Under the pieces are notes generated by a model, which searched no databases, was not told where the DNA came from, and saw nothing but the letters and a program-made list of their open reading frames with translations. This document shows, piece after piece, positions 17,314 through 26,333 of a DNA stretch of 64,000 bases. Source of the stretch: Roseobacter sp. (lineage in GTDB: Bacteria > Pseudomonadota > Alphaproteobacteria > Rhodobacterales > Rhodobacteraceae); NCBI GenBank assembly GCA_015665415.1, contig JADFAE010000010.1, forward strand, positions 248,001 through 312,000, written 5' to 3'. Position 1 is the first letter of the stretch, and every line of letters starts with the position of its first letter. Position numbers and translations under genes: made by a program.

Positions 17314-18669
17314 TCAAGTCGTTCGGCTAGGTTGTTTCATCGTTACCAATTCTTCGGACATGGTCGGATGTACCGCCACGGTCCGATCGAAGTCTTCCTT
17401 GGTGGCGCCCATCTTGATGGCAATACCCGCCAGCTGGATCATCTCGCCTGCGCCTGGTGCCACGATATGGCAGCCCAGAACCTTGCGGTTGGCTTTGCTG
17501 ACGATCAGTTTCATCAGCACCTTTTGCGCCCGGCCTGCAAAACTCTGCTGCATCGGCTTGAACGAGGCCGCATAGACCTCGATCGGCTCCTGCGCGGCGG
17601 CCTCTTCCTCCGACAGACCCACGGTGCCCATTTCTGGCTGGGTAAAGATCGCCGTCGGGATCAGCTCATGGTCGGGGCTGGTGGGATTGCCCTTAAAGAC
17701 GGTCTCGACAAAGGCCATGCCCTCGCGGATCGCCACCGGTGTCAGATTGGCCCGGTCGGTCACATCGCCAACAGCATAGATCGAGGGTACCCCGGTCTGG
17801 CTGTATTGATCCACCAGGATCTCGCCTTTTTTGCCACGTTCAACGCCCAGCGCCTCAAGGCCCAGATTGTCCGCATTGGGATGACGACCGGTGGCATACA
17901 TCACCTGATCAAACAGAGTCTCATTGCCTTTGGTGTCGGTGACGCGGATCTTGTCGCCCTCTTTTGCCATCGAGACCACATTGGTCTCCAGCTGCAGATC
18001 GACGCCATTCTCGACCATGCCGGCCGCAACCACATCGCGGGCCTCTTGATCAAAGCCACGCAGGATCTGCGTGCCGCGATAGAATTGCGTCGTCTTGACA
18101 CCCAGCCCATTCATGATGCCTGCAAACTCAGACGCGATATAGCCACCGCCCACGATCAGGATGCTGTCGGGCATGTTTTCCAGATGGAACATCTCATTGG
18201 AGGTGATCGCCAGCTCCGATCCGGGGAAGTCCGGCACCGTGGGCCAGCCACCAGTGGCGATCAGAATATGTTTGGCGGTCTTTTGCGAGCCATCTGCCAG
18301 CGCCACTGTGTGGGCATCGACCAATGTGGCACGGCTGTCGTAATTGGTGACCGAATTGTTTTTCAAAATGCCACGGTAAATGCCTTCCAGGCGATCCAGT
18401 TCGGCATGCAGCTTGCCCTTGAACGTATCCCAGTCAAAGGCTCCGGGCTGGATATCCCAGCCATAGGCCTGGGCATCATCCACCATCGCCGAATACTCGG
18501 AGGCAAAGACCATCAGTTTTTTGGGCACGCAGCCGCGAATAACGCAGGTGCCGCCATAGCGATCTTCCTCGGCCAGGGCCACTTTCGCACCTTCTTGCGC
18601 CGCAACCCGTGCGGCGCGCACCCCACCGGATCCACCACCGATAACAAAAAGATCGTAGTCAAAGCTCAT
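17314..18669 (-). CDS. gor: Glutathione-disulfide reductase
   Basis: FAD/NADPH flavoenzyme that reduces glutathione disulfide. The FAD-binding GGGSGGVRAAR is at 11-21. The redox pair Cys42/Cys47 lies in GGTCVIRGCVPKK. The NADPH-binding motif is ILIVGGGYIASEFAGIMNGLG. The second FAD motif is GVPSIYAVGDVTDRANLTPVA. The C-terminal active-site base region is TVAVHPTMSEELV. Length (451 residues) is normal. The start lies 12 bases after the rpiA stop on the same strand, so the two are probably co-transcribed; RpiA feeds the pentose pathway that supplies NADPH. Confidence 0.96.
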   Translation of the reverse strand: MSFDYDLFVIGGGSGGVRAARVAAQEGAKVALAEEDRYGGTCVIRGCVPKKLMVFASEYSAMVDDAQAYGWDIQPGAFDWDTFKGKLHAELDRLEGIYRGILKNNSVTNYDSRATLVDAHTVALADGSQKTAKHILIATGGWPTVPDFPGSELAITSNEMFHLENMPDSILIVGGGYIASEFAGIMNGLGVKTTQFYRGTQILRGFDQEARDVVAAGMVENGVDLQLETNVVSMAKEGDKIRVTDTKGNETLFDQVMYATGRHPNADNLGLEALGVERGKKGEILVDQYSQTGVPSIYAVGDVTDRANLTPVAIREGMAFVETVFKGNPTSPDHELIPTAIFTQPEMGTVGLSEEEAAAQEPIEVYAASFKPMQQSFAGRAQKVLMKLIVSKANRKVLGCHIVAPGAGEMIQLAGIAIKMGATKEDFDRTVAVHPTMSEELVTMKQPSRTT

Positions 18670-18681
18670 CTTGTTCTGCCC

Positions 18682-19470
18682 TTATTCGGAGAGATCGGAA
18701 AACAGGTTGTCGCTTTCGACAAAATCCAGCTTTTCCCGCTCTACCGTTCCTTCGTTGATATCTCGCACTTCCACATTGCCATCGCCATGTCCAATGATGA
18801 CGGTGTCACAGATATCGATGAACAAGCCGTTTTCAACCACACCAGGGATCTGGTTCACCACCAGGGCCAACTGTCGGGCGTTGCCGATCCGGTTGAGATG
18901 CAGGTCAAGGATATGGTTGCCCTCATCGGTGACAAAGGGCGCATCCCCATTCATTCGCAGGGTGGCGGAACGCCCCAGAACATCCATGGAAACAAGGGTT
19001 TCCTCGATCAGGGCCTGGCTGGTCTGCCAGCCAAAGGGAATGACCTCGATCGGCAGGGGAAAGGCCCCGAGATGTTCCACCTCTTTGCCCGCATCCGCGA
19101 TCACCACCATTTGATCAGAGGCAGTGGCGACAATCTTTTCCTGCAGCAGCGCGCCACCGCCGCCCTTGATCAAGTTGAGGTCGGTGTCGAATTCATCGGC
19201 CCCATCGATTGTCAGGTCTAGCCACTTGGCCTCATCCAGCGAGGTGACATGAATGCCGACCTCGCGGGCCAGCTCTGCGGTACGGGTCGAGGTCGGAACG
19301 GCGGTGATTTTCAACCCCTCGTCACAGACCATCTCGCCGAGGCAGCGCACCAGCCAGGCAGCGGTCGAACCGGTGCCCAGCCCTACCCGCATTCCATCCT
19401 CGACCAAGGCGGCGGCCCGTTTGGCAGCGACAAATTTGGCCTTGTCGATGGGGGATAGTTCTCCGGTCAT
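18682..19470 (-). CDS. rpiA: Ribose-5-phosphate isomerase A
   Basis: Interconverts ribose-5-phosphate and ribulose-5-phosphate in the pentose phosphate pathway. Family landmarks are MRVGLGTGSTAAWLV, WLDLTIDGADEFDTDLNLIKGGGGALLQEKIVA and DAGKEVEHLGAFPLPIEV. ATG 19470 is preceded by CGGAG and gives 262 residues, close to the family length; the open frame reaches 19512 but the extra 14 residues are unlike RpiA. It is the first gene of the rpiA-gor unit and is divergent from the GST gene. Confidence 0.95.
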   Translation of the reverse strand: MTGELSPIDKAKFVAAKRAAALVEDGMRVGLGTGSTAAWLVRCLGEMVCDEGLKITAVPTSTRTAELAREVGIHVTSLDEAKWLDLTIDGADEFDTDLNLIKGGGGALLQEKIVATASDQMVVIADAGKEVEHLGAFPLPIEVIPFGWQTSQALIEETLVSMDVLGRSATLRMNGDAPFVTDEGNHILDLHLNRIGNARQLALVVNQIPGVVENGLFIDICDTVIIGHGDGNVEVRDINEGTVEREKLDFVESDNLFSDLSE

Positions 19471-19609
19471 GGCGGTGGCTCCGTCAAAGGCGTTTGCAAG
19501 CCTTATAAGCAATGCCCAGCCTAAGGGCGAGTAGCAATTCCACCGCCCGCAGTGTTGCAGCCAAGCCGGGGCAAAAGATGAGCGCCAGATGCCTCTAAAA
19601 GGCGTGTTT

Positions 19610-19621
19610 CCTATTGGAAAC
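19610..19621 (+). promoter_or_regulatory. Candidate operator upstream of the GST gene
   Basis: TTTCCTATTGGAAA is a palindromic element (19608-19620) about 50 bases before the GST start. The 12-mer CCTATTGGAAAC within it occurs again on the opposite strand at 31997-32008, just upstream of another small gene. A binding protein cannot be named. Confidence 0.35.
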
Positions 19622-19669
19622 GCCGGAAACGGGCACTATTTGCCAGAGGGCAGCCTTTAGAACGGGTCC

Positions 19670-20377
19670 ATGACGCAAACCTATCGCCTCCATTATGCTC
19701 CCGACAACGCCTCGCTGGTGATCCGCCTGGCGTTGGAGGAGCTTGGCCTGCCCTATGAAACCGCATTGGTCGATCGCCGTGCAGGGGCGCAAAACAGTGA
19801 GGCCTATCGCCAGATCAATCCAAATGGGCTGATTCCCGCATTGGAAACGCCCAAAGGGGTAATCTTTGAAACCGCCGCCATCCTGCTGTGGCTGGCGGAT
19901 CGCCATGGGCGGCTGGCCCCGGCACCGGACACATCCCAGCGTGGCGATTTCCTCAAATGGCTGTTTTTTGCCTCCAATACCCTGCATGCGGATCTGCGGA
20001 TCTCCTTCTATCCACAGAAATACATCGGCGCCGATCTGGCGGATCAGGTGGCGTTGACACAGGTCATCCAGCAGCGCCTGGCCCTACATCTGAGCCATCT
20101 CGATGATCTCGCCGCCAGCACGCCCGCCTGGTTGGGTGCCGCACAGCCTTCGGTGTTGGATTTCTACCTCGCCTGCATGATGCGCTGGATGGCGCTCTAT
20201 CCGGCCAAAGGCGACCGCAGCTGGTTCCGCCTGAGCACCTATCCGCATCTGCAGGCCATCCTGCGCCAGCTCGAAACCCGCCCCGCCGTCCTCACCGCCG
20301 CCAGTGCCGAGGGTTTGGGCGACGGCCCCTTTACCCGCCCTCATCTCGCACATCCCCCAGAAGGATCAGCCACCTGA
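19670..20377 (+). CDS. Glutathione S-transferase family protein
   Basis: A 235-residue GST. The N-terminal thioredoxin-like domain includes YRLHYAPDNASLVIRLALEELGLPYETALVDRR, the cis-Pro segment NPNGLIPALETP, and FETAAILLWLADRHG for the glutathione gamma-glutamyl site. An all-helical C-terminal domain follows (about 90-210). The Ser in DNASL may be catalytic. Substrate is unknown. Its stop overlaps the sdaA start by one base (TGATG at 20375-20379), so it is in an operon with sdaA. Confidence 0.88.
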   Translation: MTQTYRLHYAPDNASLVIRLALEELGLPYETALVDRRAGAQNSEAYRQINPNGLIPALETPKGVIFETAAILLWLADRHGRLAPAPDTSQRGDFLKWLFFASNTLHADLRISFYPQKYIGADLADQVALTQVIQQRLALHLSHLDDLAASTPAWLGAAQPSVLDFYLACMMRWMALYPAKGDRSWFRLSTYPHLQAILRQLETRPAVLTAASAEGLGDGPFTRPHLAHPPEGSAT

Positions 20378-21750
20378 TGTTCCTCTCCGTTTTCGACATG
20401 TTCAAAGTGGGCATTGGCCCGTCCTCCTCGCATACAATGGGGCCAATGGTGGCCGCCGCACGGTTCCTGGACATGATGCGCGCCTCTCCCTTTGTGTTCC
20501 ACGGGCTGCGCGCCTCGCTGCATGGCTCGCTGGCCTTTACTGGTGTTGGCCACGCCACCGACCGCGCCACCATTCTGGGGCTGGGCGGCTTTGTTCCCGA
20601 CAGTTATGACGACGACAAGGCAGAGGCCTTTTTGGCGGAGCTGGGCAAGACCCACATCATGCAGCCCGAAGGCCTGCCTGAGCTGCATTTCGACCCCAAG
20701 GCGGATATGATCTTTGACTATGATCACGCACTTGAGGGCCACGCCAATGGCATGATCCTGATGGCAACGGATGCCCAGGGCGACGTTATCTTGCGGCAGG
20801 TGTTCTACTCCATCGGCGGCGGCTTTGTCGTCACCGAAGAAGAACTGGCCCAGGGCAAGGCAACCGAAGAAGGCGATCCGGTCCCCTATCCCTTCAAATC
20901 CGCCACTGAGATGCTGGCGATGGCCAAATCCAGCGGTAAATCCATTGCCGATATGAAACGCGCCAACGAAGTCTCCCGCGGCTGCACCGAGAGCCTGTCC
21001 AAGGGCACAGCCCGGATCTGGCAGGTGATGAACGACTGCATCAACCGCGGGCTCGAACGCGACGGCATCCTGCCCGGCGGGCTATTTGTGCGCCGCCGCG
21101 CCAAGGGCATCCATGACAGTCTGATGGCGGAACGCGGCATGAACCTGACCGCGCCCCATACCATCAACGACTGGATGAGCGTCTATGCCATGGCGGTAAA
21201 CGAGGAAAACGCCGCCGGTGGTCAGGTGGTCACCGCCCCGACCAATGGCGCAGCAGGCACCTTGCCTGCGGTGATCCGCTACTATCTGGACCACGTGCCC
21301 GGTGCGTCGGAAAGCCACGTCGAGGACTTTTTGCTGACCGCGGCTGCCATTGCGGGTCTGGTCAAATACAACGCCTCGATTTCCGGGGCCGAAGCAGGCT
21401 GTCAGGCCGAGGTCGGCTCTGCCGCTGCAATGTCGGCTGCGGGTCTTTGTGCGGTCATGGGTGGCACTCCTGAGCAGGTGGAAAATGCCGCCGAAATCGC
21501 GCTGGAGCATCACCTTGGCATGACCTGTGATCCGGTCAAGGGTCTGGTGCAGGTGCCCTGCATCGAGCGCAATGGTCTGGCTGCGATCAAGGCGGTTTCC
21601 GCCGCCTCGCTGGCGCTGCGCGGCGACGGTCAGCATTTTGTGCCGCTGGATGCCTGCATCGAGACCATGCGCCAGACCGGGGCCGACATGCACGAAAAAT
21701 ATAAGGAAACCTCATTGGGCGGTCTGGCTGTCAATGTGCCCAATTGTTGA
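20377..21750 (+). CDS. sdaA: L-serine ammonia-lyase (single-chain, iron-sulfur)
   Basis: Deaminates L-serine to pyruvate using a [4Fe-4S] cluster. Residues about 1-150 match the beta domain (SVFDMFKVGIGPSSSHTMGPM, GHATDRATILGLGG). The alpha domain follows (EVSRGCTESL, VVTAPTNGAAGTLPAVIRYY, GAEAGCQAEVGSAAAMSAAGL, EIALEHHLGMTCDPVKGLVQVPCIERN), containing the conserved Cys residues. Length (457 residues) matches fused-chain SdaA. It starts inside the GST stop codon. An EamA exporter follows 86 bases later on the same strand and may share transcription. Confidence 0.96.
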   Translation: MFLSVFDMFKVGIGPSSSHTMGPMVAAARFLDMMRASPFVFHGLRASLHGSLAFTGVGHATDRATILGLGGFVPDSYDDDKAEAFLAELGKTHIMQPEGLPELHFDPKADMIFDYDHALEGHANGMILMATDAQGDVILRQVFYSIGGGFVVTEEELAQGKATEEGDPVPYPFKSATEMLAMAKSSGKSIADMKRANEVSRGCTESLSKGTARIWQVMNDCINRGLERDGILPGGLFVRRRAKGIHDSLMAERGMNLTAPHTINDWMSVYAMAVNEENAAGGQVVTAPTNGAAGTLPAVIRYYLDHVPGASESHVEDFLLTAAAIAGLVKYNASISGAEAGCQAEVGSAAAMSAAGLCAVMGGTPEQVENAAEIALEHHLGMTCDPVKGLVQVPCIERNGLAAIKAVSAASLALRGDGQHFVPLDACIETMRQTGADMHEKYKETSLGGLAVNVPNC

Positions 21751-21835
21751 GCGGAAAACACGTCAGAGCAAAGACGTAAGGGCAAAAAGGCAAGCTGCGC
21801 TTGTACCTTTGTGGGGCCGCGCCTAGCGTGGCGCC

Positions 21836-22777
21836 ATGACAGACCACCGCACCCTTGATCGCCCGCTGCTCGGCATTGCATTGATGCTGGGCTTTTGCCT
21901 GCTTATTCCGCTTGGCGATGCCATTGCCAAGCTGCTGGCCTCCCGGGTACCGGTCGGGCAGATCGTCTTTGTCCGTTTTGCCACCCAGGCCTTGATCCTG
22001 ATTCCGGTTTCCTGGGCCCTGGGGCAATCGCTGCGCATTCCCAGACGTCTGCTGCCTGCGGTGCTCTTGCGCACGGTACTGCAGATGGCGGGAATCACAG
22101 CCATGTTCAACGCATTGCGCTATCTGCCCCTGGCCGATGCGGTGGCGATTGCCTTTGTGATGCCTTTCATCATGCTGCTGCTTGGAAAATACGTGCTCGG
22201 CGAAGCGGTGGGCATCCATCGCCTGGGCGCCTGCGTCATCGGCTTTGTCGGCACCTTGCTGGTGATCCAACCCAGTTTTGCGGTGGTCGGCCTCAATGCG
22301 CTCTGGCCGCTGGCGGTTGCCTTCATCTTTGCCTTTTTCATGCTGGTCACCCGCAAGATTGCCAAGGACACCCAGCCCATTCCGCTTCAGGCCGTCTCCG
22401 GCCTCCTCGCCACTGGGTTGATGCTGCCGCTGTTCTGGCTGGGAAATAGCGCCGGCATCGAAGGGTTAAGCCTTGCACTACCGCACCGCGACACCTGGCT
22501 CTTGCTGGCGGCAGCCGGTGTTCTGGGCACCGTTGCCCATCTGATGATGACCTGGAGCCTGCGCTATGCCCCGGCCTCGACGCTGGCAAGCATGCAATAC
22601 CTTGAGATCCCGATCGCCACAGTGGTGGGCTGGCTGATCTTCAGCGAATTGCCCAATTTGCTGGCCAGTCTCGGCATCTGTCTCACGGTGGCAGCGGGGC
22701 TTTATGCCATCCTGCGCGAACAGCGCGCCAGCAAGGCGGCCCCACCTGATGCGGACAGGGCAGCCCCTATTGCCTGA
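21836..22777 (+). CDS. EamA/DMT-superfamily transporter
   Basis: A 313-residue membrane protein with ten predicted helices in two EamA repeats. The first repeat carries LLIPLGDAIAKLLASRVPVGQIVFVRF and ALRYLPLADAVAIAFVMPFIMLLLG; the second carries GVLGTVAHLMMTWSLRYAPASTLASMQYLEIPIATVVGW. Family members export amino acids, nucleosides or other metabolites. Its position after sdaA could suggest amino-acid export, but that is only context. The 3' end overlaps the convergent thiamine pyrophosphokinase gene by 11 bases. Confidence 0.9.
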   Translation: MTDHRTLDRPLLGIALMLGFCLLIPLGDAIAKLLASRVPVGQIVFVRFATQALILIPVSWALGQSLRIPRRLLPAVLLRTVLQMAGITAMFNALRYLPLADAVAIAFVMPFIMLLLGKYVLGEAVGIHRLGACVIGFVGTLLVIQPSFAVVGLNALWPLAVAFIFAFFMLVTRKIAKDTQPIPLQAVSGLLATGLMLPLFWLGNSAGIEGLSLALPHRDTWLLLAAAGVLGTVAHLMMTWSLRYAPASTLASMQYLEIPIATVVGWLIFSELPNLLASLGICLTVAAGLYAILREQRASKAAPPDADRAAPIA

Positions 22778-23429
22778 CCAGTGCCGACATCAGCTCTGGC
22801 AGGTAGCGGCGGGGAACCATCCCCAATAGCCCCGGCCCCTCCACCCTGAGCGTGACTGGCCCAAGCGCGCGATTTGAGGTGCCGATCTGCCCGCCCGGCT
22901 GCATCCGCACCCCCGCAAGCGGCCACTCCAGCCCGTCTGAGCACGCCTGCACCTGCCGCAGAGGAAACAGCGACACGATGTCCCCCGGCACCAGCGGCAG
23001 CGAGATCTCTTGGGGCAGATGAAAGATCACCTCATGTCTGCCGATCAGGATGCAGGCGGGGCCGAGATCCTGTACCAGCGTGTTGAGGACCGCCAGCTGA
23101 TGATCCAGACGCCCGCCCAGAAACCCCACCGCCAGGACCAAGGGCGCGCGGATCGAGCGCAGGGCCTTGTCAAAATCGGTGCTGTCCTGTTCGGCCATGT
23201 GAAACAGATGATCGGCCGGAATTTGGTCGCGGATTTCGGGCGAAATCGAATCAAAATCTCCGATAACAGCCTTTGGCACATGGTTCTGGGCCAGCGCATG
23301 CGCCGCACCACCATCCGCCGCAACCAGGCAAGGCGCCAGGGAAAGCGCCCATTTCAGGTCCTGTGGCTCCAGTTCTCCGCCCCCAACAAGGGTAATTGGC
23401 CGCGTTTCGTCTACAATTAGCTTGTTCAT
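22767..23429 (-). CDS. Thiamine pyrophosphokinase
   Basis: Transfers pyrophosphate from ATP to thiamine, giving the cofactor TPP. The catalytic domain includes VAADGGAAHALAQNHVPKAVIGDFDS, HMAEQDSTDFDKALRSI and AVGFLGGRLDHQLAVLNTL, all TPK landmarks. The C-terminal thiamine-binding beta domain includes SLFPLRQVQACSDGLEWPLAG. The frame reaches 23474, but ATG 23429 (MNKLIVDETRPITLVGGG) fits the family start. Convergent with the EamA gene and divergent from the large acidic protein. Confidence 0.9.
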   Translation of the reverse strand: MNKLIVDETRPITLVGGGELEPQDLKWALSLAPCLVAADGGAAHALAQNHVPKAVIGDFDSISPEIRDQIPADHLFHMAEQDSTDFDKALRSIRAPLVLAVGFLGGRLDHQLAVLNTLVQDLGPACILIGRHEVIFHLPQEISLPLVPGDIVSLFPLRQVQACSDGLEWPLAGVRMQPGGQIGTSNRALGPVTLRVEGPGLLGMVPRRYLPELMSALVRQ

Positions 23430-23568
23430 GCCGAGATTATTCGCAGATCTAGAAACCGGCCACAATCTAAACACAAAATGATACGATCAATTGCACGGTT
23501 TCGAGCAGAATTTGTCGGGCTAGCCGATATTGTTAACAGCAATTGCTTTGGTGAGGACGAGCGAACCG

Positions 23569-25914
23569 ATGGTACATAACAACAAAGTTCTGACGGTTTC
23601 CTATGGAACCTTCTCCTGCACCCTGGAAGGGTTCGAGGATTCATTCGGCACCATGCAGGCGATTGCAGAGTATTTCCGCGATCTGGCCGCTGATGACCGC
23701 TACTTTGGGGCAGAACCCCCGCAGCCCGATGCCCAGATGTTGGCCCAGATCGCCCAGCGCGAAGTGACCCGCCAGGTCGAGGCCCGCACCAGCAGCGAAG
23801 GCATTCACCTGCGTGCGGCCTCTCCGGCCCTTGCGACGGTCACCGATGCGCCAGCGCCCCACGCGCCGCCTGCCCAGCCTCCTGTCGAGACCGCTCCAGC
23901 AGCCGAACAGCCCGCACCACAGTCCATTGAACAGGACATCCCTGCCGAGGAGGACGCAATCGATCTCAGCTCGGTGGATCTGTTTGAGGACAGCGCGCCT
24001 GAGGCACCAGCTGCTGCCACAGCAGCGGATGACATCGAAGTTGAAGACGAAAGCCCCGCCCAGGCTGGTACCGCCCAGACCAATACCGACCAGGCCAGCG
24101 CCGCTGAAGAAGACGCAGCCCCGGTTGCAGGTGCCGCCTCGGTCGATATGAAAACGATTGCCGCCATTTCGGCTGCAGTGGCTGACAAACAGGCTGCAGA
24201 CGACAGCCTGGAAGAGGTCGCGCCCGGTGCCGCTGAATTCTTTGCCGAAGCCGAAGAGACAGAGCCCGAAGCCAAGCCAGATACCAAAGACGCATCTGCC
24301 AAATCCGCCAGTGCCGACCCGGCCCCCTCTGCCGATAGTATTGCTGCAAAACTGCAGCGTATCCGCGCCGTTGTTGCACAGACCCCGGAAGAGGAGTTTT
24401 CCGAGGATGAGCACGCCGAGAGTTTTGTCGAATCCGCCCGGGCCGAACTGACCCAGAGCGACGCTGAAGGCGAGGCAGAGGTCGAAGCCACTGCTGAAGC
24501 GGCGGCTGATGACGGGGACGATGAAATCTCGCGCGTTCTGGACCGGCTCGACCTGTCCGGACATCTGGCTGCTCCCGCGCAAGACGATGCAGAGACCGAG
24601 ACCTCCCTCTTTGACGACAGCGCCGCCGAAGAGGATGAGGAACCAGACCTGGATCAGGTCTCCTTGTTGGCACAAGAGTCCCAGGATGAGGCATCTGAAC
24701 AGGCCCAGGAAGACGCCGCCCCTGCCCGTCCCAGACGCAGCATCCGGATGTCTGCGCGCCAGCCAGGTACCGAGGAAAATGCCCCTGCCGCCTCCGAGGC
24801 CCTGCCCGAACCGCAGCCCGCGCAATCACAGTCGGAGCAGTCAACAGGCAGCCCAGCAGAACCCGCCGAATCCGACGCTGCAGCCACATCGCCGCAACTG
24901 CGGGCTCGCATCGTCAAGATGAAACGGTCTGAGCTCGAAAAAATCATTGCCTCCGGCAATCTGGAAGAGGTCGAGGACGAAGGCGAGAGTAGCAGCGCTT
25001 CGGCCCCCAGCTCGCTGGACGCCGATGAAGAAGCAGACCTGCTGCGTGAATTGGCCGCTGTCGAGGCCGACCTCTTGGCCAGCAGCGCGCAAGAACCTCA
25101 GTCACAATCCGACAGCACTGCTCCTGATGCGGAGGTCGATGCGCCAGAGGTCGGTGAAACTGAAATCGCCGATAGCGGCACGGCCAGTGACGAGGGGACG
25201 GGTCCTGTCGCCCAGCCAAACGCGCCCCGCAATGCAGCCTCCTCTCCGGATAGCGATGTCTCCCGTCTCATGGCGGCTGCCGAAAGCAAACTCGAAGACC
25301 CCGACAATGCCAAGTCGCGGGAAACCTACAGCCATCTGCGCGCTGCCGTTGCCGCAGCGGCGGCGGATCCCGCTGCCAAGGGCAGCGGAGCCACCGATGC
25401 CGAGCCCTATCGGGAAGCGCTTGCCAGTGTTGTGCGGCCACGCCGCCCCGAAGCGGGTGCCACCGCCAAGGCCCCGCGTCCATCTGCCTCCGGCAGCCGT
25501 CCGGCTCCGTTGAAACTGGTGGCCGAACAACGCATCGATCCCAATCCCAATGTGCCGGCGAAACCGGTTCGGCCCCGGCGGATCGCAGCGCTGGACGATG
25601 GTCCTGCCCCGGCAAAAACCGAAATTTCTGGCACCTTTGAAGACTACGCCCAGGAGCGCGGTGCCGCCGAGTTGCACGAACTTCTGGAAGCAGCGGCCTC
25701 TTATCTCAGCTTTGTTGAGGGGCGCGATCACTTCTCGCGGCCACAGCTGATGAACAAGGTGCGCGGGCTTGGGCTTGCCGACTTCAACCGCGAAGACGGG
25801 CTGCGCTCTTTTGGGCAGTTGCTGCGGGATGGCAAGATCGAAAAGGCTGAAAATGGCCGCTTTGCTGCCACCGATGATATCGGCTTTCGTCCCTCCACAC
25901 GCGCGGCAGGCTAA
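23569..25914 (+). CDS. Large acidic, mostly disordered protein of unknown function
   Basis: A 781-residue protein with three parts. Residues 1-75 are a compact conserved-looking head (VLTVSYGTFSCTLEGFEDSF, MQAIAEYFRDLAADDRYFGAE). The long middle (about 80-640) is dominated by Glu, Asp, Ala and Ser and is probably disordered. It holds short helical islands such as ISRVLDRLDLSGHL, LRARIVKMKRSELEKII and EEADLLRELAAVEADLLA. The last 95 residues form a second compact domain (TFEDYAQERGAAELHELLEAAASYLSFVEG, FSRPQLMNKVRGLGLADFNREDGLRSFGQLLRDG), winged-helix-like in pattern. GAGGACGAG precedes ATG 23569. Relatives are sometimes labelled CheA, but no kinase domain is visible. Confidence 0.85.
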   Translation: MVHNNKVLTVSYGTFSCTLEGFEDSFGTMQAIAEYFRDLAADDRYFGAEPPQPDAQMLAQIAQREVTRQVEARTSSEGIHLRAASPALATVTDAPAPHAPPAQPPVETAPAAEQPAPQSIEQDIPAEEDAIDLSSVDLFEDSAPEAPAAATAADDIEVEDESPAQAGTAQTNTDQASAAEEDAAPVAGAASVDMKTIAAISAAVADKQAADDSLEEVAPGAAEFFAEAEETEPEAKPDTKDASAKSASADPAPSADSIAAKLQRIRAVVAQTPEEEFSEDEHAESFVESARAELTQSDAEGEAEVEATAEAAADDGDDEISRVLDRLDLSGHLAAPAQDDAETETSLFDDSAAEEDEEPDLDQVSLLAQESQDEASEQAQEDAAPARPRRSIRMSARQPGTEENAPAASEALPEPQPAQSQSEQSTGSPAEPAESDAAATSPQLRARIVKMKRSELEKIIASGNLEEVEDEGESSSASAPSSLDADEEADLLRELAAVEADLLASSAQEPQSQSDSTAPDAEVDAPEVGETEIADSGTASDEGTGPVAQPNAPRNAASSPDSDVSRLMAAAESKLEDPDNAKSRETYSHLRAAVAAAAADPAAKGSGATDAEPYREALASVVRPRRPEAGATAKAPRPSASGSRPAPLKLVAEQRIDPNPNVPAKPVRPRRIAALDDGPAPAKTEISGTFEDYAQERGAAELHELLEAAASYLSFVEGRDHFSRPQLMNKVRGLGLADFNREDGLRSFGQLLRDGKIEKAENGRFAATDDIGFRPSTRAAG

Positions 25915-25941
25915 CCGCTGAGGCAAGATCGCATTTGTTAG

Positions 25942-25985
25942 ATGGAAACGTCCCAAAGGTCACAGACCCTTTGGGACGTTTCCAT
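25942..25985 (+). terminator. Very strong hairpin terminator after the 781-residue gene
   Basis: ATGGAAACGTCCCAAAGG (25942-25959) pairs perfectly with CCTTTGGGACGTTTCCAT (25968-25985), an 18-bp stem with an 8-base loop, followed by TT. It probably ends the forward transcript. Confidence 0.75.
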
Positions 25986-26020
25986 TTCAGGCCTCCGGCT
26001 GAAATGGCCAAAGCCTGAGA

Positions 26021-26063
26021 AAAGCAAAAGGCCCGGCAGGAGAAACGCTCCCACCGGGCCTTT
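26021..26063 (-). terminator. Terminator of the purA-DUF2842 unit
   Basis: On the - strand AAAGGCCCGG and CCGGGCCTTT form a 10-bp stem (arms 26054-26063 and 26027-26036), with an inner GGGAGCG/CTCC pairing, then TGCTTTTC. It lies just after the DUF2842 stop codon. Confidence 0.75.
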
Positions 26064-26084
26064 GGTGTGTTTCAACCGGCGATG

Positions 26085-26333
26085 TTACTCGTCGCGGGCC
26101 TCCGGGGTGGCATCCGGGTCTTCCTTGCCGACGCCGCGAAAGACAAATTTGAACGGCAGCACCCAAAGTACCCCCAGCACTGCATAGATCAGCAGCTCCA
26201 CCAGGATCGGTGGCCGCTCAAACAGGCTGACGACATTGACCGCAGCGATCACATAAAGCGGCATCCCGACCAGCAGAATGACCAGCGACCAACGGCGGCG
26301 GGCCTTGTAGCTGAGACCAGGTTTATCCGCCAT
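26085..26333 (-). CDS. DUF2842 small membrane protein
   Basis: An 82-residue protein with two membrane helices (about 16-36, VILLVGMPLYVIAAVNVVSLF; and about 43-64, LLIYAVLGVLWVLPFKFVFRG). Basic residues precede the first helix and an acidic tail follows (GKEDPDATPEARDE). The pattern matches the alphaproteobacterial DUF2842 family; function is unknown. Its ATG shares one base with the purA TGA (TGATG at 26331-26335), so it is translationally coupled to purA. Confidence 0.85.
   Translation of the reverse strand: MADKPGLSYKARRRWSLVILLVGMPLYVIAAVNVVSLFERPPILVELLIYAVLGVLWVLPFKFVFRGVGKEDPDATPEARDE

Noticed and set aside
16933-19221. Long 762-codon + strand frame across hflK, gor and rpiA
   Set aside because: It is the mirror of three clear reverse-strand genes in a GC-rich genome and is low-complexity Pro-rich at its start; no motif supports it.
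23569-25914. CheA histidine kinase label for the 781-residue protein
   Set aside because: There are no HATPase (N, G1, G2 boxes) or phosphotransfer motifs; the sequence is mainly acidic linker.
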